Origin: Scalesia atractyloides
Taxonomy: Eukaryota; Streptophyta; Magnoliopsida; Asterales; Asteraceae
Reading direction: 5' to 3'
Assembly (NCBI GenBank): GCA_947069175.1
Contig: CAMTDV010000013.1
Coordinates: forward strand, 56,426,610-56,490,609
DNA length: 64,000 nucleotides
Shown here piece after piece: positions 31,779 through 43,790 of this stretch. The notes beneath the pieces are model-generated. The model saw only the letters and a program-made list of their open reading frames with translations. It did not search any database and was not told the origin of the DNA. How positions within the stretch are numbered: position 1 is the stretch's first letter; every line of letters starts with the position of its first letter. Both the position numbers and the translations under genes were made by a program.

Positions 31779-31788
31779 TAGGGGAGAT
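31779..31788 (+). promoter_or_regulatory. 3' polypurine tract (element B)
   Basis: TAGGGGAGAT abuts the LTR start TGTTGGGC. Confidence 0.85.
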
Positions 31789-32089
31789 TGTTGGGCTTAT
31801 ACTAGTGAATGTTTACACATTAGTGCTACATTTGGGCTTTTAGAGGGTTTTGGGCTTCCTAGTGCCTTGTGGGCCTAGGGTTGTAACAGTTGGGCTTGGT
31901 GATTAGTATAAATATATGTATTAGGTCAATGTTTAGAGGCTAGACAGTTATAATAGAAAAACTTGTATCAGACACTATTCTGGTGTATGCAAGTTGATTT
32001 AGATTCAAGAGATTGTTCTTCTTCCTAATCTTTATTTCCGCAATTGATTAGGTTACGATACCTGTTAGATCCGATCATCGAGACTTACA
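31789..32089 (+). mobile_element. 3' LTR of element B (301 bp)
   Basis: TGTTGGGCTTA ... GACTTACA, pair of 18756-19053. It keeps a good TATA box (GTATAAATATA, 31907-31917). Followed by ATCGG, against ATCGT at the other end. Confidence 0.93.
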
Positions 32090-33109
32090 ATCGGTAACAA
32101 CTCCTCTATGAACAACCATATTCCTTACGCTAAGAATTTACAAGAAAAAGATCTTTTTGGATTTTTATATTTTTTGAAAGCAAATAAATAACAAAATAAT
32201 AAACACTCTGTTTTTTTGTGAGAATCACCGGGAAGAAGATCATATCAGCAGTATCAAACTGTTTTCACACTATTAGATAATTCCATATATAATGCGCATG
32301 AAAAGCAGTTCAAGACGATTACCAGTATTGTTTATCCACTTAAACAAAATACATGAACATTTCAAGTACCATTACCTAGTGATATGTTAAGGTAATTTTA
32401 TAGTGATATACTACTGTGTCCCACTTCAGGACATACCCCCACGATCAAGGTATGCACAAAGATTCCTCATAGTAGGTGAATATACCGAAATTCATCCTTT
32501 TTGATTTACAATGTTAGATAATTGGTGATCAGGTCAGTACTTCCGTACAACAAAGAGACCAATATCCAACGAGGGTTAGGGCAAATACCAAATTTTGGTA
32601 CGATTAATGCAATTTGCACATTTTAATGACTCTCTAGGAGAGCTTCTTCAATTTCTAGGATTTGGCATTTTAGCTCTTTTAAGATATCCTGGTTGTGCCT
32701 AGGTCAGTATATATCTGGATGCAGCAGAAGGACAACCCTGATACCCCAGATGAAATAACGATATAAAGACCTAAAACATCAGATTTTGCCAATCTATCAA
32801 CGAATATTTAAGGTTATAAAACCATACACCACTGATATGTTACCCACTCATACACAGTCCGTTATGTTTATATCTCCAAGGTAACTTAATTATTTCATTC
32901 CTTTAGTGTACTAGTACATCATATGATGAAGTTGCTATCACACTTAAGCAATTTGAATGTTAATTTCAGTGTGACAGTCTAACTTGCTGATGTAGTATCC
33001 TTTCTTCTTTTCCACACAATGAAAACTCATTTTTTGATTTTCTAATATTTTTTTATGTTTTGAGTTTTGAAAACGGTAAATTATTTACGAACTTCTTAAG
33101 GAAAACTGG
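32090..33109 (-). other. Post-pol region of element C2, right of insertion B, with conserved block
   Basis: The minus-strand region downstream of the C2 pol stop. The conserved non-coding block lies at 32890-32390 and matches B nearly anchor for anchor (TTGATAGATTGGCAA, CTGCTGCATCCAGAT, CCTAACCCTCGTTGG, GCATACCTTGATCGTGGGGG). The rest (32390-32090) is AT-rich without a recognisable feature. No accessory-ORF relative was found. Confidence 0.65.
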
Positions 33110-34680
33110 TTATTCAGGATTCCTCATTCCGTTGAGTTCGACTAAATGTTCAAAACGAGCCCTGTCAAAAGCTTTTGTGTAAAGATCTACTAGGTTATCT
33201 AGTATGTTGACTCAATGCAGTTCAATCAATTTCTTTTTAGCACAATCCGTATGAAATGATGATGAATGTCAATATGTTTTGTGCGACTGTGTTTTACGGG
33301 ATTGTTTGTGATTGAAGTGGCATTATTGTCTATCATAATAGGAGTACGAGTGAAATTCAAACCGTAATCGAGCATCTGCTGTTGGATCCAGAGTACCTGA
33401 GAGCAACAGCTACCCGCAGCAATATATTCAGCTTCACACTGAGAGGTAGACACGCAAGACTGATTCTTGCATTGCCATGACGTCCTCCCTCCTAAGAACT
33501 GACAACCACCTGTGGTAGACTTTCTGGTTAATTTGCATCCACCAAAGTCCGAATCAGTGTAAGCTACAAACTGCAAATCACTAGCAGCTGGACACCATAA
33601 CCCAAGTTTAGGTTTTCCCTTCAAGTAACGAAGAATCCGCTTCACGCTTTCATATGGTACTCTTTTGGATTCGCTTGATATCTGGCACAAAGACACACTG
33701 CGAATATAATGTCTGGTCTTGAAGTAGTCAAGTACATTAGAGAACCAATCATTGCCCCGTATTGAGTTGGATCAACATCATCCACACTTTCATGATCTGG
33801 ACCAAGATTGTGATTCTCGCAGATATGTGTGTTAAAAGTAGCGCAATCCTCCATTTTGAAACGAGACAAAATGTCATACACATACATCGTCTGATGTATA
33901 AACATCCCATCTTTCTTTTGTTCAACTTGTAAACCCAAAAAGTAGCACACTCATTTCGAACTTGCTCTCCATTACCTCCTCGAATTCATGACACATGTTC
34001 TCATCAGATGACCCAAAAATGATGTCATATACGTATACCTGTACCAGCAGAAAGTCTTCCTTCTTTCTTTTAATGAAAAGTGTACTGTCAATCTAACCTC
34101 TTCCAAAACCATTCTTTAACAAATGTGTTGATAGAGTCTCATACCACGCCCTAGGTGCCTGATGCAATCCATACAATGCCTTATCAAGTCGATAGACTCG
34201 ATCTGGTTAATCTGGATCAATAAACCCATCTGGCTGTGAGACATACACCACTTCTTGGACTTTCCCATAAAGAAACGCAGTCTTCACATCAAGTTGGTAA
34301 ACTTTGAAGCCCTTGAATGAAGCAAAAGGTAGGAACAAACAAATTGATTCCAACCCTGCTACTGGTGCAAACACTTCATTGTAATCAATCCCCTCTTGCT
34401 GATTGAACCCTTTCACCACTAGTCGAGCCTTATTCCTTGTCAGGATCCCTCGGTCATCTTTCTTGCACTTAAACACCCACTTGGTGCCAATTTCCTTCTC
34501 TCCTTCAGGCAAGTTAACTAGCTCCGAAACCTTCAACTTCTTAAACTGACCTAGTTCCTCTTGCATAGCTTCAACCCAATAATTATCTTTTAGAGCCATA
34601 TGAACATTCTTCGGCTCCTCTTAGGCAATAAAGCAGCTATACAAACACTCATGTATCATCCATGTCTTCTGAATCGAAGT
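33110..34680 (-). pseudogene. Reverse transcriptase and RNase H (element C2), YVDD mutated
   Basis: RT frame 34599-34207 (IGTKWVFKCKKDDRG, KARLVVKGFNQQEG, YQLDVKTAFLYG) stops at a TAA, continues in a second frame with LYGLHQAPRAWYE, and has YVYDIIFG at about 34032, the first catalytic Asp replaced by Tyr. RNase H runs in 33950-33642 and 33696-33226 with YTDSDFGG, CEAEYIA and MIDNNAT present. The frame then shifts to VDLYTKAFDRARF and stops at 33110. Two or more further frameshifts. Confidence 0.88.
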
Positions 34681-34699
34681 AAATAAACAAGAACCTTCG

Positions 34700-35105
34700 A
34701 TCACACCTCTTCTTGTCTGAACACTGCAGCAGCATCACCTATGATGTTCTCAACTGGATGATCTCTATTTGTATGTGTAGTAGCAATGGTTTCAACAACT
34801 AAATTATCTCCCAGATTAGATCCAATCTCCCCTGAATATTCTTATTGGCAAACGGATTAGTAAAGTCCTCCCCCTTAATAGGTTCAGGCTCACTATCACT
34901 TGAATCTTGTGGAGCTGCACTGGACGAGGTTTCAGGAGCATCTATCATTGATATACTCGATCTAGGCATGAAGTCACCCCCGTCATCTTCACTGATCATA
35001 GTTTGAATCACTTGAGACTCATCTGCATTGGAAAAATTAGGAATATTAAATGATTTAAAACCGCTATCATAATCATATAGTATAGCAGGACCACTCGTTG
35101 ATTGT
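34700..35105 (-). pseudogene. Integrase-RT linker (element C2)
   Basis: Acidic/Ser-rich stretch (DDGGDFMPRSSISMIDAPE) almost identical to the corresponding part of C1 (38560), which proves that C1 and C2 are two copies of the same family. It leads into the HPVENIIGD-type line before RT at about 34760-34740. Confidence 0.75.
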
Positions 35106-36268
35106 TAAGGTGAATAACTAGTGATTTCCATGTTAAACAAAACCTCAATTTTACCAGTTCTTAGATTAAAAACCCTTTTATTTGGTGTTCCAGGCGTATA
35201 GCCTAGAAAGTAACCCTCGTTAGCTACCTCACCGAATTTTTGCTTATCTTTATTTCGCACAATGGTGCAAGGTAATCCAAATGGTTCAAAGCCTTTCAAG
35301 TTTGGTTTTTGGGCAAAAATACGTGTTTTGTTAAACCATTTAACCGTCAAAACTTTGGTTAGGACATAACAAGCGTGTTCACAGCTTCTCCCCAGAAAAG
35401 AACTGGAAGCTTGAATCAGAAAGCATAGTCCTAGCGGCTTCAATCAACGTCCTGTTTTTCCTCTCAGCGACTCCATTCTGTTGAGGTGTATAAGGAGCAG
35501 AATATTGATGTTCAATTCCCTTGCGAAGACAATAGAGATCTGGAATTTGATTTTGAACTCCATACCATTATCACTCCTTATCCTCTTGATCCGTGCATCA
35601 TGGACATTTTCCAATTTTGTAAAAAGATCTATCAGCATCTCCGTTGTCTCATCTTTTGTACCTAAAAAGATAACCCATGAATACCATGAATAATCGTCTA
35701 TGAAAAATAAACAATAGTATTTTCCACCTATGCTCCTTACGTTCACCAGACCGAATAGATCCATACGAAGTAATTCATAAGGGGCATCTATTACTATTTT
35801 AGACTTGTGAGGTTTCTTATGTTGTTTTCCCTTTTAACATGGAAGACATTTATCTTCCACCTGAAACCTCTGCACTTGCACCCCTTCCACTAAACCGTTT
35901 TAATAATATTATTCATTTTTTGGTAGTAGATATATGCCATGCGTCTGTGCCACAGCATTGACTCAGCCTCAAATGCTTTAGACAGTAAACGTGCCACCAC
36001 AATGGAAGAATCCTTAGCACCCATGTCCATGAAATAAATGTCATTTCTCCTTGGCGCTCTCATCACTATCCAATCATCCGGTATCACCAAACCAGGTTTT
36101 AACACCAAAGCTTCAGACTTAATAAAGTCGACCGAGTGACCCTTGTCGCAGACTTGAGACACGCTCATCAGATTGTGCTTCAGCTGCTTGACATAGTTCA
36201 CTTTGTCCAATGTGATCTTCCCGTTGGTCACTTTTCCTCAACTTGTAATGTGACCTCCTTTAGCACCT
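35105..36268 (-). pseudogene. Pre-integrase and integrase (element C2), truncated upstream
   Basis: The pre-integrase frame 36231-35890 (LKHNLMSVSQVCDKGHSV, KPGLVIPDDWIVMRAPR, LWHRRMA) begins just inside the D2 junction. Integrase: first Asp region at about 35764 (MDLFGLVN), IRRSDNGMEF-like second Asp at about 35590, and the NGVAE(R) region near 35470 which a frameshift now reads NRMESLRGK. The distal part 35443-35105 ends with FLGYTPGTPNKRVFNL. Confidence 0.85.
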
Positions 36269-38263
36269 TTTACTCACTTTAAAGCCCCCACAAGACCATC
36301 TAAGGAGTTTGCAAGCATGGGGAATCATTAGAGCTTTCTTTGGAGCTTCATCTTCTTCTTAATCTTCACTTAAACTTGTGCAAACTTGTAAGAAAATCTT
36401 TCACCATATTTAAGCTCCTTGTGATGTATGGTTTATGAAAGTACTTGTTGATCATCTTGAAAATAAAGAAAAATCCAACTTAAAAACCCTAATCTCACCT
36501 TAATAATCTACTAAATATAGTTTATTATGTGTGTTATGATAGTTATGTGGATTATGTATAAAGTAAGTTCTTTAAAATGGATGATCTTGTATGAATAAGA
36601 ATATAAATGAAGATTTGAACATGGTGATGTTTAATCTAAACAAGATCATCAACTCATGATCCATGAAGTTTACTACAGCTTAAAAATGATTTACTACATA
36701 TGTGTGACTTTTATAAAGAATAAACACTATGATTTAAGTTATGATCATCTTAAAAAGTATAGTAAACAAAGTGGTTTAAAGTGGAAATCTTGATTTGAAG
36801 ATATAACAAAAATGGTGTATTAAATATTTTAATAAATATGTGAGATCTCATTATTTTTAAGTAAGGTAGTTAAAATACATATTTACCAAAGATCATGGAA
36901 ATAAGAATGAATAAGTGTATAAATAAAGCAGATAAACGTGATATGTTAACTTGAGTTGAATATTGATCTTGATTGTGGGTTTAAACATGATTTAAATACG
37001 TTTTTGAAATGTGGAAAACGTCATAGTTTAGGGGAAACTATGGCGAAATTTTCTAAAAATCTAATCGCGATTAAAGTGAAATTAACGGGGGGATTAAAGG
37101 GACTAAACGTGATTAGTGACCTAAATTGTCATTAAGGAAGTTTTCATGACAAGGGTTAAACCCTAATCCACCAAGGATTTAATGAATACTTACATATGTT
37201 TTTACAAGCTAAAAATGAGTATTTATTACATGTATATACTTTTGGGAATAAAGATATATACATATATTTTATCACCAAAAATAATGTGTAAAAATACATG
37301 TGTATGTATCTAGAAAGTCTAGGGTATACAACACAAAATACCCAACTTATACAACACCTCAAACACTTGATGAATTACTTAGTGTAAATAACATGAACAT
37401 ATACATTTTATGCAATTCTTGAAACAATAATCGGACGAACGGAGTAACTCGGACAATGGTCGAATTTACACAATACACTTTCACGTCATTGATCAACGAA
37501 CAAATCGCCAACATGAAGAGCTACTACGACGTTGGGAGATTTTCGACGCAAAAATATATATATTAAACGACAGTGACAACACGTCTAAATATGAATATTT
37601 TAGACACTTAACTAATATATATATTAACGATGACAAAATCCGGAAAGTTAAGATGTATAAATATTACTAATGATTTTATAAAAGTATATAAGCATACTTA
37701 AAAGTTTATACTTAGTAAAAATTACCAAGTGTAAGATTATAAACATTTTGGACTCATGAAAATTAAGTTTGGCTAGGACCATTACATAAAGACATGGGCA
37801 AGGCTCAATTACACAAAACATATAAGAACAAAGGCTAAGCCCAAAGGCATAAAATACATGGGCTAGGCCCAAACATATAATTTCATGGGCTAGGCCCAAA
37901 TATATAATTTCATGTGCTAGGCCCAAACACATAATTTCGTGGGCTAGGCCCAAACACAAAAATCACATGGGCTAGGCCCAAACACATAAATTACATGGGC
38001 TAGGTCCAATCATATAAAGACATGGGCTAGGCCCAATGACATAAGTTACATGGGTTAGGCCCAATCACATAAAGACATGGGCTAGGCCCAATGACATAAA
38101 TTACATGGGCTTGGCCCAATCATATAAGGACATGGGCTAGGCCCAATGACATAAATTACATGGGCTAGGCCCAATCATATAAAGACATGGGCTAGGCCCA
38201 AAGACGTACATGACATGGGCTAGGCCCAATCATATGAAGACATGGGCTAGGCCCAAAGACGTA
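36264..38263 (+). mobile_element. Gypsy-type LTR D2, left part (duplicate of 13697-15640)
   Basis: From CACCTTTTACTCAC the sequence follows D1 base for base with scattered changes and small indels, through the ATGGGCTAGGCCCAA array. The part before 13697 in D1 is absent here. The right edge at 38263 is the insertion point of C1; the copy resumes at 44260. No coding content. Confidence 0.88.
37770..38260 (+). repeat. ATGGGCTAGGCCCAA tandem array, copy D2
   Basis: About 18 units of 26-30 bp with the TGGGC-TAG-GCCCA dyad, counterpart of 15190-15640 but with a different unit order and number; the last units read CAAAGACGTACATGACATGGG. The array is cut by C1 and its final unit is at 44265. Confidence 0.85.
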
Positions 38264-38267
38264 CACA

Positions 38268-39790
38268 GAATCGAAGTAAACAAACAGGAACCTTCGAGCA
38301 CATCTCTTCTTGTCTGAACACCTGCAGCAGCATCACCAATGATGTGTTCAACTGGATGATCTCTGTTTACACGTGTGGTAGCAACGGTGTCAACAACCAG
38401 ATTATCTCTTAGATTCGATCCAACCTCCCCCTGAATATTAGCAAATGGATTAAATGAAGTCCTCCCCTGAATAGGTTCAGACTCACTATCACTGGAGTCC
38501 TCTAGAGCTGCACTGGAAGAAGTTTCTAGAACATCTATCATCGATATACTCGATCTAGGCATGAAGTCACACTCTCCATCTTCACTAATCACAGTATGGA
38601 TCACCTGAGACTCATCTGCATTAGAAAAATCAGGAATATTAAATGATTTAAAAACACTGTCATAATCATATAATATAGGACGACCACCCGTTGATTGTTG
38701 AGGTGAATAACTAGTGATTTCCATGTTAAACACAACCTCAATTTTACCAGTTTTTAGATTAAAAACCCTTTTATTCGGTGTTCCAGGCATATAGCCTAGA
38801 AAGTAACCCTCATCAGCTACTTCACCGGATTTTTGCTTACCTTTGTTTCGCACAATGGTGCAGGGTAATCCAAATGGTTCAAAGCCTTTTAAGTTTGGTT
38901 TTCGGCTAAACAATAGTTCATGACATGTTTTGTTAAACCATTTAACCGTCAAAACTTTGTTCAGGGCTTTGCAAGCTGTGTTCATAGCTTCTCCCCATAA
39001 AAGAACTGGAAGCTTTGAATCAGATAGCATAGTCCTTGCGGCTTCAATCAACGTCCTGTTTTTCCTCTCAGCGACTCCATTATGTTGAGGTGTATAAGGA
39101 GCAGAACATTGATGTTCAATTCCTTTGCGAAGACAATAGAGATCCAGAATTTGATTCTTGAACTTCGTGTCATTATCACTCCTTATCCTCTTGATCCGTG
39201 CATCATGGACATTTTCCAATTTTGAAAAAAGATCTATCAGCATCTACCCTGTCTCATCTTTTGTACCTAAAAAGAAAACCCATGAATATCGTGAGTAATC
39301 ATCTGTGACAAGTTCACCGGACCGAATAGATCCATATGAAGTAATTCATAAAGGGCATCTATGGAATTTACTATTTTAGACTTGTGAGGTTTCTATGTTT
39401 TTTTCCCTTTTGACGTGGAAGACATTTATAAACCTCTGCACTAGCACCCCTTCCACTAAACCATTTTTAATAATATAGTTCATTTTTCGTAGTGGATTGG
39501 GCCATGCGTCTGTGCCACAACAATGAGTCAGCCTTAGATGCTTTTGATAGTAAACACGCCACCACAGTGGAAGAATCCTTAGCACCCATGTCCATGACAT
39601 AAGTGTCATTTCTCCTTGCCACTCTCATCACTATCCAATCATCCGGTATCACCAAACTAGGTTTCAACACCAAAGCTTCAGACTTTGTAAAGTGGACCGA
39701 GTGACCCTTGTCGCAGACTTGAGACACGCTCATCAGATTGTGCTTCAGCTGCTCAACATAGTTCACTTTGTCAAGTGTGATCTACCGTTG
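38268..39790 (-). pseudogene. Pre-integrase, integrase and linker (element C1)
   Basis: Pre-integrase 39766-39467 (LKHNLMSVSQVCDKG, LLWHRRMAQ), a Cys-pair region near 39400 (NVFHVKREK, Cys lost), HMDLFGPVN with the first Asp at about 39335, then a deletion of the GGKYYCLFF line. The frame 39243-38230 has RSDNDTKFKN (second Asp) and NGVAERKNRT (Glu), then FLGYMPGTPNKRVFNL, the linker, and VEHIIGDAAAGVQTRR before it runs into the D2 repeats. The triad itself is retained. Confidence 0.85.
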
Positions 39791-40150
39791 GTCACTTTTC
39801 CTCGACCGGTAATGTGCCCTGCTCTAGCACCTGCAAAATTCACATAACCACCATCTATATTCTCAAACTCTGTCAATAGCCTCGCATCCCCTTTCATGTG
39901 CCTGAAGCAGCCACTATCAACATACCACAAGTTGATAATCCTCCTTAGCAGCTGCTGCACCACCCAACCAAAAATAGTTAGATTGGGGGACCCAAGCCTT
40001 AATGGTCTTGGGACTTCCAGATTCATCAACTACGGGAACATCCATCCAATATCCATCATTCCTAACAGGAGTCTTGGATCTTCGACCTGTTGATGGAAAT
40101 GGTTTTTGATTTCCACTAGGTCGGTGGTCCTGAGGTTTCCTAATCATGTT
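39763..40150 (-). pseudogene. Aspartic protease (element C1)
   Basis: The upstream frame 40147-39917 ends with KTIKAWVPQSN, the usual line before PR; a frameshift then gives LWYVDSGCFRHMKGD (catalytic DSG intact, about 39926-39882), ENIDGGYVNFAGARAGHITG, the flap region. About 90 codons, as expected for copia PR. It overlaps the start of the pre-integrase frame by 4 bases because of another shift. Confidence 0.85.
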
Positions 40151-40563
40151 TGGACTTTGCGACCTTTGGAAATTATGATTTTGGTTCCATAATTTTGATG
40201 ATGATAATTTCTAAAGTCATCGTTATAAAAATTTCGACTACCAACATTCTGGTATCGATTTTGATATTAACCTTGACTTCTGAAATTACTTGATCGACCA
40301 TTAAAGTTATTCAGTCTTGGTGAACTACTTCTAGGTCTATCATATCTGCCTGATGTAGATGCAGGCTGAAATCTTTGTTGATTTCTTTGAAAATGAGGAA
40401 ATTGGTGAGTTCTTTTTTCAGCCTTATCTACACCAACAGCAACACTCTGTTGCTTGGTAGGAGATACCCTTGGGGAGTTAACCTTCTTCTCACCATCACC
40501 ACTTTTTGTTGGTGATTTTTCTCTCTGTCTCTCACTTACCTGTGCTTCACTCTTTTTGTTAGG

Positions 40564-40605
40564 ACAGCAGCTAGCTACATGTCCCTTTTCGTGACATTTG
40601 AAGCA
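40564..40605 (-). pseudogene. Second zinc knuckle (element C1)
   Basis: CFKCHEKGHVASCC, an intact CX2CX4HX4C box 1.2 kb after the first. Same place as in A, B and G. The flanks are Lys/Ser-rich. Confidence 0.8.
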
Positions 40606-41584
40606 CGATTTTCTAGCCGAAGACTTCTTTATTGAAGCCTCCTGCTTAGATTCATCAGGCGATGATGACGATGATGATGCTTTTGAAGGATCTTGCTTAG
40701 TTTGCTTAACTTCTGATTTTTCTTTGTTTTGTTCTTAGCAAACTGCACATTAGACTCTTTAGTAATAACAGGGACCTCTTCATTCATGTCACTCCCTTTA
40801 ACAAAATCAACCTTTTTAACAAAAATTTGTTTTTGAATCTTAGGGTGTGTAATTTTTGTTTTCAAAACTGGTTCCCTGTTATTATCCTTCTTGGCATTCT
40901 CAGAACAATCACTTCCTGATGTGGAACTACCAGGTGTAGTTGACACAAAGTCCGTAAGCTCTTCTTCATCTAGCAAGAAAGAATAGTCGATGACCAAGAG
41001 GTGGAGCCCACACATGTCTTATCATTACTCTTCTTCAAGCCATTCATCATGTGTTTCATGAAAAAAGATGAATCTCTGAATTAATTTAATTTCTTTTCAA
41101 GCTCACAAATTTTAAGTTGTGCGTCAGACAACTCTTTGCACTTTTCAGAAACCTCTTTTGTTTTCTTACTCATCGTATCATGAGCTAAGTCAATAACTTG
41201 AAGTTTTTCATTTAGCTTACAGGTTAGAATATTGATTTCTTCTTCATAACCTTTAATTTTCTTCAAGTATAATGACTCATTTTGTTTTACAAAAAAGTTT
41301 GATTCTTTTAGGTTCGAGAGCTCATTAGCCAGACTTTGGTTTTGCTTTGTTAATGTGTCAACTTCACTTTGCAGTTCATGACACTTCAAACAAACAGAAC
41401 TACCAGAGTTAGAACATACCTCGCCTGTTGATTTGCTTAGATCAGCCATGAAAGCATCAAAATCAGTAGCCATCTTCTTCTCTATAGCATTTTGTTCTCC
41501 ATCAGCTTTCTCAGCTACCTTCTCTTGCTCTTCCTCAGCATTAGCTTTCACTTCTTCATCAAGAACTGGAGCTATCTCAGCCAT
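40606..41584 (-). pseudogene. Coiled-coil and acidic linker (element C1)
   Basis: Frame 41584-41081 (167 codons) reads VLDEEVKANAEEEQEKVAEK, CLKCHELQSEVDTLTKQNQSL and further heptads: a coiled coil. Frame 41015-40629 follows with Ser/Thr/Lys-rich sequence. Equivalent to the coiled-coil linker 21504-22265 of B. Confidence 0.6.
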
Positions 41585-42970
41585 TAATGCCTGTGAGGAA
41601 TTGTTATCACTCTCCAGATGAACACTCCAATCATAAGAACCCTCTCTGCAGTAGAAATCAGGGCCTCTAATCCAGTGTTGTTTGACGCATTCCTGTTGCT
41701 TGAACCATGACCAGGAGAATCTTGAAAGGATGAACTAGAACGAGATTCAGACTTAGGTCTTTGACACTCTCTAGCGAAATGTCCGTAGTTGTGACAATTG
41801 TAACACTTCACTTTCGACTTGTCAAAGCCCACACTCTTTCTAACGAACTTCCTGCTCGTTCTTCATGAACCTCTTCACCCTTCTAGAGATCATGGCCATC
41901 TGCCATTGCAAATCCATCTCCTCTAAGTCATCAGGGTCGATCTGATCATAATCTTCATCAAACGTAGCAGGATCAGATATTTTTTCCTTGAATATAGTTA
42001 TCGTAGAAAGCAAAAAAAGAAGCAAGCAATGCCAGGTGATCTTCAGCACATTTGACGCTCAGAGGCTTAGACCTTGGACTGCTATTACCATTACTTGATT
42101 GTTGTCTCTTAGCCCCTGACGAGCCTCCTGAAGCAGCAACAAAACATACTTCACCCTCAGCATGTGTCACAATCCTCTCATTTTCACAATAGAGAAACGC
42201 AGTTGCAGTATCACTAGAAGCATTGTTGGAAGGTGAAGGTGTAAGACCTTTATAAATCCCTGGATCTTGAACCTGATCATAACCCGTTTCCTTCTTCTTT
42301 ATATTTAGCTCATAAGCTCTCAACTTCCCAACAACCTCTTCCAAGTCTTTCTTTACATAATCAGCTTCACCTTTTATCATCAAAGTGTAGATATCCCATT
42401 TTGCAGGTAAAGCATCCAGCAACTTGTCGTTTATCTCCACATCCGTGTATCCCTCTATGTCATAATTATCTATTTCTGACATCAGATGATAATATCTCGT
42501 GATAATACCTTCAAGGGATTTATTTCTCATTCCTTTGAACACAGCAAACTGTTTCTTTAGCAGATCAACCTTGTTCTTCTTTACATCAGTATTGCCCTCA
42601 TACATCTTCTCTAGGGCATCCCACATCTCCTTTGATGTAGCATAACGCTTGAATGTATGTTTGATGCCATCAGGTAATGACATCTTGATAGCAGCTAAGG
42701 CTTTCTTCTCTGACTCATACATCCTTTTCTCATCTTCAGACATGTTTACATAAGCAGTACACATTGTCTACCCTCAAAATCATGTGTTGGGTTAGCGTAC
42801 CCATCTTAAATACATATCCACATCCGTGTGTCCTGAATTCAATAAAGGATTGAAACCTATCCTTCCAAGTAAGATAGTTCTCTACCTTCAGCATCTTTGG
42901 AGGTTTTGTTTGTAGTACCAGCCTAGTGCTCCATTCTTAACAGCTCATTTAGGTTAGACATATTCGACAT
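41585..42970 (-). pseudogene. gag: gag with UBN2-like domain and first zinc knuckle (element C1)
   Basis: Start ATG at 42970 (MSNMSNLNELLRMEH), stopped early and frameshifted. The main frame 42764-41973 (263 codons) has EMWDALEKMYEGNTDVKKNK and LDALPAKWDIYTLMIKG, the UBN2 region. The next frames give DLEEMDLQWQMAMISRRVKRF and the knuckle CYNCHNYGHFAREC (41805-41764). Total length is normal for copia Gag. Confidence 0.88.
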
Positions 42971-43775
42971 TTTTACCGAACCGGCTCGTTAAAAACGTTA
43001 AAACTTGTCCGAAATGAGTGGTTACCAAATTATACTGTTAGACTCGTCTCGACAATACGATTCTAATGATGTATATTGTTCGATTATGATTTTTTGGAAT
43101 TTTCGTGCCTTCTTTGTCCTAAAAATCACATGAGTCTATCTGTCCAATCGGTTCGTCAAAATTGTCTATGGATTAAAATCTATGTCCGAAAACGTTTAAC
43201 TCTGGTTACGTCAGCTGGTTAACTTTCCACCTTTTTGTAGATAATCCAGAACAGTACCAAATCCAAAACAGTAACTCGGATAGTAAATCTGAGATAGGAA
43301 TCCTGAACAGTAATCCGAATTGCTAATCTGAAATGGTGATCCAGAATAGTGACCCGAGATGAAATCCGGAATGCATTGTTCTGATCCGAAATGGAAATCC
43401 GGAATAGATTACTCTGATCCGAGATGGAATCCGGAATAAACTATTCTGATCCGAGATGGAATCCGAAATACACCTCTGAACCAAAATGAAATCCGAAATG
43501 GCTTCTCTGATCCGAATTGCAGGTCTGATGATCCGAAATGCATATTTTTTATCCGAAATTCAAGTCTTAAGTCCGAAATACTTTGCTTTTTGATCCGAAA
43601 TGCCTTTCTTCAATCCGAATTCCTACGGTTAATCTGAAATCACTGCAGAAACCCTAAAAACAGCCGCCAAAACCCTAATTCAGCCATCACAAACTTCAAA
43701 ACAGCCACCAAAACGTCCAAAAACCCAATTTTTCAGCTGTTACGATTCTGAACCTAGCAATAATCAAGAGTCGAA
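42971..43775 (-). repeat. Leader of element C1 with ATCCGAAATG motif array
   Basis: The leader between primer site and gag. On the plus strand, 43260-43640 holds about twenty-five copies of (A/T)TCCGA(A/G)AT(G/T), often AATCCGGAAT or GATCCGAGATGGAATCCGG. No coding. Same place as the CGGAT array in the leader of B. Confidence 0.75.
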
Positions 43776-43790
43776 TGCTCTGATACCAAT
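43776..43790 (-). promoter_or_regulatory. Primer binding site (element C1)
   Basis: Minus strand ATTGGTATCAGAGCA, a perfect match to the initiator tRNA-Met primer site, directly after the LTR. Confidence 0.93.

Larger units (their letters stand above)
18756..32089 (+). mobile_element. Complete Ty1/copia retrotransposon B (13.3 kb) nested in C2
   Basis: Both LTRs (18756-19053, 31789-32089), primer site, leader, gag, pol, conserved block, accessory ORF and polypurine tract are present in order. Flanks read ATCGT before and ATCGG after: a 5-bp target duplication with one change. It sits inside the 3' tail of C2 and is inverted relative to it. The two LTRs differ at about 11 bases and 3 small indels in 300 (counted by eye), so insertion is old but later than C2. 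Short LTRs with a very long body are notable. Confidence 0.92.
17824..36268 (-). mobile_element. Ty1/copia retrotransposon C2 (minus), 5'-truncated, split by element B
   Basis: In sense order on the minus strand: pre-integrase 36231, integrase, RT, RNase H to 33110, conserved block 32890-32390, interruption by B (32089-18756), 3' tail 18755-18284, polypurine tract, and 3' LTR 18274-17824. Gag, protease and the 5' LTR are missing: the element breaks at 36264-36268 into the D2 block through the shared bases CACCT. C1 supplies the family's missing 5' half. No accessory ORF is seen in the 1.5 kb between pol and the LTR, unlike A, B and G. Confidence 0.85.

Noticed and set aside
37770..38260. Regularly spaced repeats resembling a CRISPR array
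   Set aside because: Spacers are themselves repeated and variable in length, the context is a plant LTR, and no cas gene exists.
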